From positions 5,407,001-5,471,000 of the forward strand of contig NC_064039.1 in assembly GCF_932526225.1 (NCBI RefSeq): a DNA stretch of 64,000 nt, read 5' to 3'. This document shows, in pieces, positions 63,736 to 64,000 of the stretch. A program made the position numbers and the translations under genes. The DNA comes from Nematostella vectensis (lineage: Eukaryota; Cnidaria; Anthozoa; Actiniaria; Edwardsiidae). Every line of letters begins with the position of its first letter. Within the stretch, counting starts at the first letter, position 1. The notes under the pieces were generated by a model. That model was not told the DNA's origin, made no database searches, and saw nothing but the letters and a program-made list of their open reading frames with translations.

Positions 63736-64000
63736 GACATTCCTGGATCGACATTCCTGAAAAGCTGCAAAATATTCGGGATTGGAGGAATTCGAATTTT
63801 TTTTTTACGGGAAAGTAAGTCTCAGATAATGTACATTTTGCCTAAAACGGTCTTCCCTTTCCCTGGAGCTGCACTTTAATCCTTTGTATATATATTTTGC
63901 TTTTTCTGACTCGACCCCCTTTTCAAGTTCATAGTACCCCAGGGCTGGAAATGGGGCAGACATTTTCCCTATCATATCAACGGTAAATATTTGCGACCGC

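Overview
The window is animal nuclear DNA: spliced genes with many short GT-AG introns, AT-rich intergenic DNA and an unusually heavy load of minisatellites. Two conserved metazoan genes can be rebuilt exon by exon. The intron-rich, vertebrate-like gene structure, the cut-and-paste and DIRS-like element remnants, and a lineage-restricted secreted protein suggest an anthozoan cnidarian, for example a sea anemone such as Nematostella. The species call is inference, not proof.

Layout from left to right. 1-2378 (minus): a decayed DIRS-type retrotransposon. 4145-24193 (minus): an importin-7 orthologue (IPO7), 28 coding exons, 1037 residues, all phases consistent. Its intron 1 carries a 2.8 kb terminal-inverted-repeat transposon with a perfect 9-bp target duplication. 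25536-48736 (minus): a MADD (DENN/Rab3-GEF) orthologue, 23 core coding exons, 1499 residues, plus two candidate in-frame cassette exons. 52862-58958 (plus): a seven-exon gene for an unrecognised secreted protein of about 690 residues, with a TATA promoter, a GC-AG intron and a poly(A) signal. 60476 to the right edge (plus): the first five exons of a NIMA-related (Nek) kinase.

The genes do not form a pathway. IPO7 (nuclear import) and MADD (Rab GEF and death-domain adaptor) lie head-to-tail on the same strand, and the two right-hand genes run the other way. IPO7 and MADD are both on human 11p, though far apart.

The most striking signal is that many minisatellites start at exon-intron junctions, and every repeat unit carries a copy of the splice site it abuts. 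A 17-bp array (about 60 copies) repeats an IPO7 5' splice site. A 42-bp array repeats an IPO7 3' splice site together with a branch-point-like CTAAC. A 37-bp duplication copies another IPO7 acceptor. A 60-bp array (13 copies) repeats the MADD donor after the death-domain exon, in frame. Arrays of 107 bp and about 75 bp repeat two donors of the secreted-protein gene. The Nek intron 3 is almost entirely an array that begins at its donor. This recurrence in four unrelated genes suggests that splice junctions seed tandem amplification here, giving arrays of redundant splice sites. That is the finding most worth following up.
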